Origin: Apostichopus parvimensis
Taxonomy: Eukaryota > Echinodermata > Holothuroidea > Aspidochirotida > Stichopodidae
Length of the DNA: 21,770 bases
Direction of reading: 5' to 3'
Assembly (NCBI GenBank): GCA_000934455.1
Contig: KN884015.1
Span: forward strand, 31,026-52,795
Shown here: in pieces, positions 19,779-21,770 of the stretch
Numbering within the stretch: position 1 is the first letter of the stretch
Layout of the letters: every line of letters starts with the position of its first letter
Program-made: the position numbers and the translations under genes
Notes under the pieces: generated by a model
Databases searched by the model: none
What the model saw: only the letters and a program-made list of their open reading frames with translations
What the model was told of the DNA's origin: nothing

Positions 19779-20995
19779 GTGTATATTCCGAAAAATGTTG
19801 AAGGGCAGTCAGAGAGAGTTTATTTTATTATTATTAGTATTGGCAAAAATTGATTTATTTTACAGTGAATGGGTTCAAATTGCTTTAACTGTTCATTGAA
19901 CTAAGTACACGAAAATATGCGCGAAAAAACATAATTTGATCAAAAGTTTCTGTTTTTCAGACATATAATTTTCTTTATGCTGATCATTGTTTAACAGTTT
20001 TCATTAAGTTCTTATATTGCTCTCAGGGATTAATAACTGTAGATAATTATCTAAATTTCAATAATGACAAATTTAGAGGCCGAGTCGTTTTCAACTAAGA
20101 TTTGAATATCCTGTGATCACCCATTGGAAACGTTACTTCAATGCAATTAATTCACATTCACCTGAAGTTTTACTTGTCAATCTAAAGAACGCCGTTATAA
20201 CACACAAATAAACTCTTGTACTCGTGATCTCGAACTGTTAAACATATACCTAGATATGAATTACAGTGTATCTACATAGTCTTTTTAAATTTGCCGATTT
20301 TAAGGATCCGTTTACCTTATACATTAACCAAATGCAAACGCAACCGCTTCACAGATTTCTCTTTAAATTTTCAGTTTTGTGTTTGGAAGCTATGAATTTA
20401 GCCGAGGTCTAGTGCATTGGTGGGGGGAATTAAGCATCAATTATCGTAAGATACACTCTGAGAGTATTAACACAGAAACTCTTTTAACGCTGTTAGTTGA
20501 TTGACAACTATCTAAATAATAGATATTTCTTTACCTTAGAATTTGTAGCTACATATCATCATTAAGCCTTTGTTTCTTTTTTCGGTTGGATTTGTGAATA
20601 AGGTAAAGAGCGTGTGAAGGTACAGATACTATTACCAATGTGAAAATAGCTTCTACAACGAATTGAATCAGCGATCTTGATACTGTACTAAAAACCGTTT
20701 TATCTACGACATCGCTTTTAGGCTACCACCTTTCTGACTTATTGTTCTTGTTTTTTGAAGGAGGGAGGGGATTAATATTATATTTATATATTTTGTAGGA
20801 TACATTATCATTACAATGAAGAAGGATTTGACACTGTAAAGTATACTTATAGTTATAGTTGTATGAAGGAGTAGTATGAGGAATTTCAGGTGACGCAAAT
20901 GCAAGTAAAAATATTGAGTAGATCAAAACTGTGCACTCGACAGAAAAAGTTTACAGCGTAAAAGTTGAGATAAAGTTGTCCCAATCTTGAAGTTG
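19779..20995. repeat. Right copy of ~1.2-kb segmental duplication
   Basis: Direct-repeat partner of 1-1165, in the same orientation and in the presumed first intron of the main gene. It carries about 60 bp absent from the left copy near 20195-20255. Similarity fades after gataaagttg at about 20969-20980. No open frame is conserved between the copies, so ORFs in either are not genes. Confidence 0.85.
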
Positions 20996-21689
20996 AAGGA
21001 ATTAAGATCTTAAAAAAATATTAAAATTGTTTGTTTGATTTTAAGTTTTATATTTTGTATTCTAGATTGGGTCATTTGCATGTAATTAAAGATGGTCACT
21101 GAAAGCTACAGTATAATGGTTTGTTCCAGTCCATTGTATAAACACGAGGACAATATTACCCTGATCTTATAACAAATAACTACAATTATAATCATAGTAA
21201 TTATGGTTTTCGATGTTCCTGTACATGCGTCACGTTTTCTGCCTATTGTACGTCAGATTGAACTGTTTCGTGGAAGTTTGAAAATATGGAAATTCCCAGG
21301 TAATTTTTAAATATAAAACTTATTTGTCAATATGTTCCAATTAAAATATCTTGTCTTGAGTAAACATTACCATGTATTGAGAAGAAATGGTTTTTTGTGT
21401 GAGGTCGTAATGCAAGGGAGGGTTGGGGGAGGAGGGTGCATATAGAGGATTGGTCGAATTCTTCCCCCACTGATTTTATAAATCCCCGACTGAGCCATGT
21501 CCCCCTCCCTCAGCTACTTGTGAACGTCACTAGTCTTTATACGTAGCATCTCCCCTTCGGTGTTTCAAACGAGCCCAGTTTGCATGTCTGATGGGAGACG
21601 GCGGCGTCTCAAATATCATAAAGTCTTCTTTAAAGTATAAATCATAAGCTTCTCTCGAATGTACACTAAAGGGGGAGGTTCACCACCAA
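20996..21689. other. Noncoding DNA right of the duplicated block
   Basis: Presumed first intron of the main gene. G-rich and C-rich patches near 21410-21510 look repeat-derived but have no visible boundaries. Confidence 0.45.
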
Positions 21690-21770
21690 TGTAGGGGCAA
21701 TGGAGGGCAATGGCGTGCGCAAAGGGGGAGGGGGGCGGGGACCACCTTCGATCGTCAGATGGTAAAACTA
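21690..21770. repeat. Possible start of another hAT-like repeat at right edge
   Basis: caatggcgtgcgcaaagggggag resembles a CA-tGGCGTG hAT-type terminus and is followed by a G-rich run and ccaccttcgatcgtcag, which recurs at 2967-2983. The element is cut by the window edge, so its other end and target duplication cannot be checked. Confidence 0.35.

Overview
This is intron-rich, AT-rich animal nuclear DNA. It has no bacterial gene layout; coding sequence is confined to short minus-strand exons with good GT/AG splice sites, separated by long introns and repeat relics. The exons encode secreted fibrinogen-related proteins (FREPs). The domain set, tandem arrangement and type of repeats suit a marine invertebrate deuterostome; a sea cucumber or other echinoderm is my best guess, but that is inference and not proven by the window.

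Main locus (minus strand, about 19383 down to 11722). Seven exons can be read: a 46-nt linker exon (19338-19383), two exons of a fibrinogen C-terminal (FReD) domain 'B' (17968-18134, 17209-17473), a TIL cysteine-rich exon (16108-16343), an exon holding a cysteine-rich/EGF-like module plus the start of a second FReD 'A' (15514-15834), the middle FReD-A exon (14730-14994) and a terminal exon with stop codon (11722-11996). FReD B has no terminal exon of its own. All intron phases are compatible, so the locus can be read as one long gene or as two alternative cassettes (FReD B, or TIL-EGF-FReD A) sharing one first part and one last exon. The first exon should lie to the right of the window.

Left part. 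A clear signal-peptide exon (3555-3635, minus) begins another gene of the same kind that runs off the left edge. A roughly 1.2-kb block at 1-1165 is repeated at 19779-20995, in the matching first-intron position of the main gene, so the window shows about one period of a tandem array with a unit near 19.8 kb. A decayed copy of the last two FReD exons and their intron lies at 5150-5876 (minus).

Mobile DNA. The last intron of the main gene holds a solo-LTR-like insertion (12352-13516) with TGTTAC/GTAACA ends, an ATAA target duplication and an internal 186-bp tandem duplication; the pseudogene preserves the empty site. A second length difference of about 0.92 kb follows. Elsewhere there is a 345-bp hAT-type MITE with a perfect 8-bp target duplication (8298-8642), a 300-bp foldback element (1686-1991), a telomere-like minisatellite in two places, and weaker repeat relics. 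I saw no RNA genes, CRISPR arrays or plus-strand genes.
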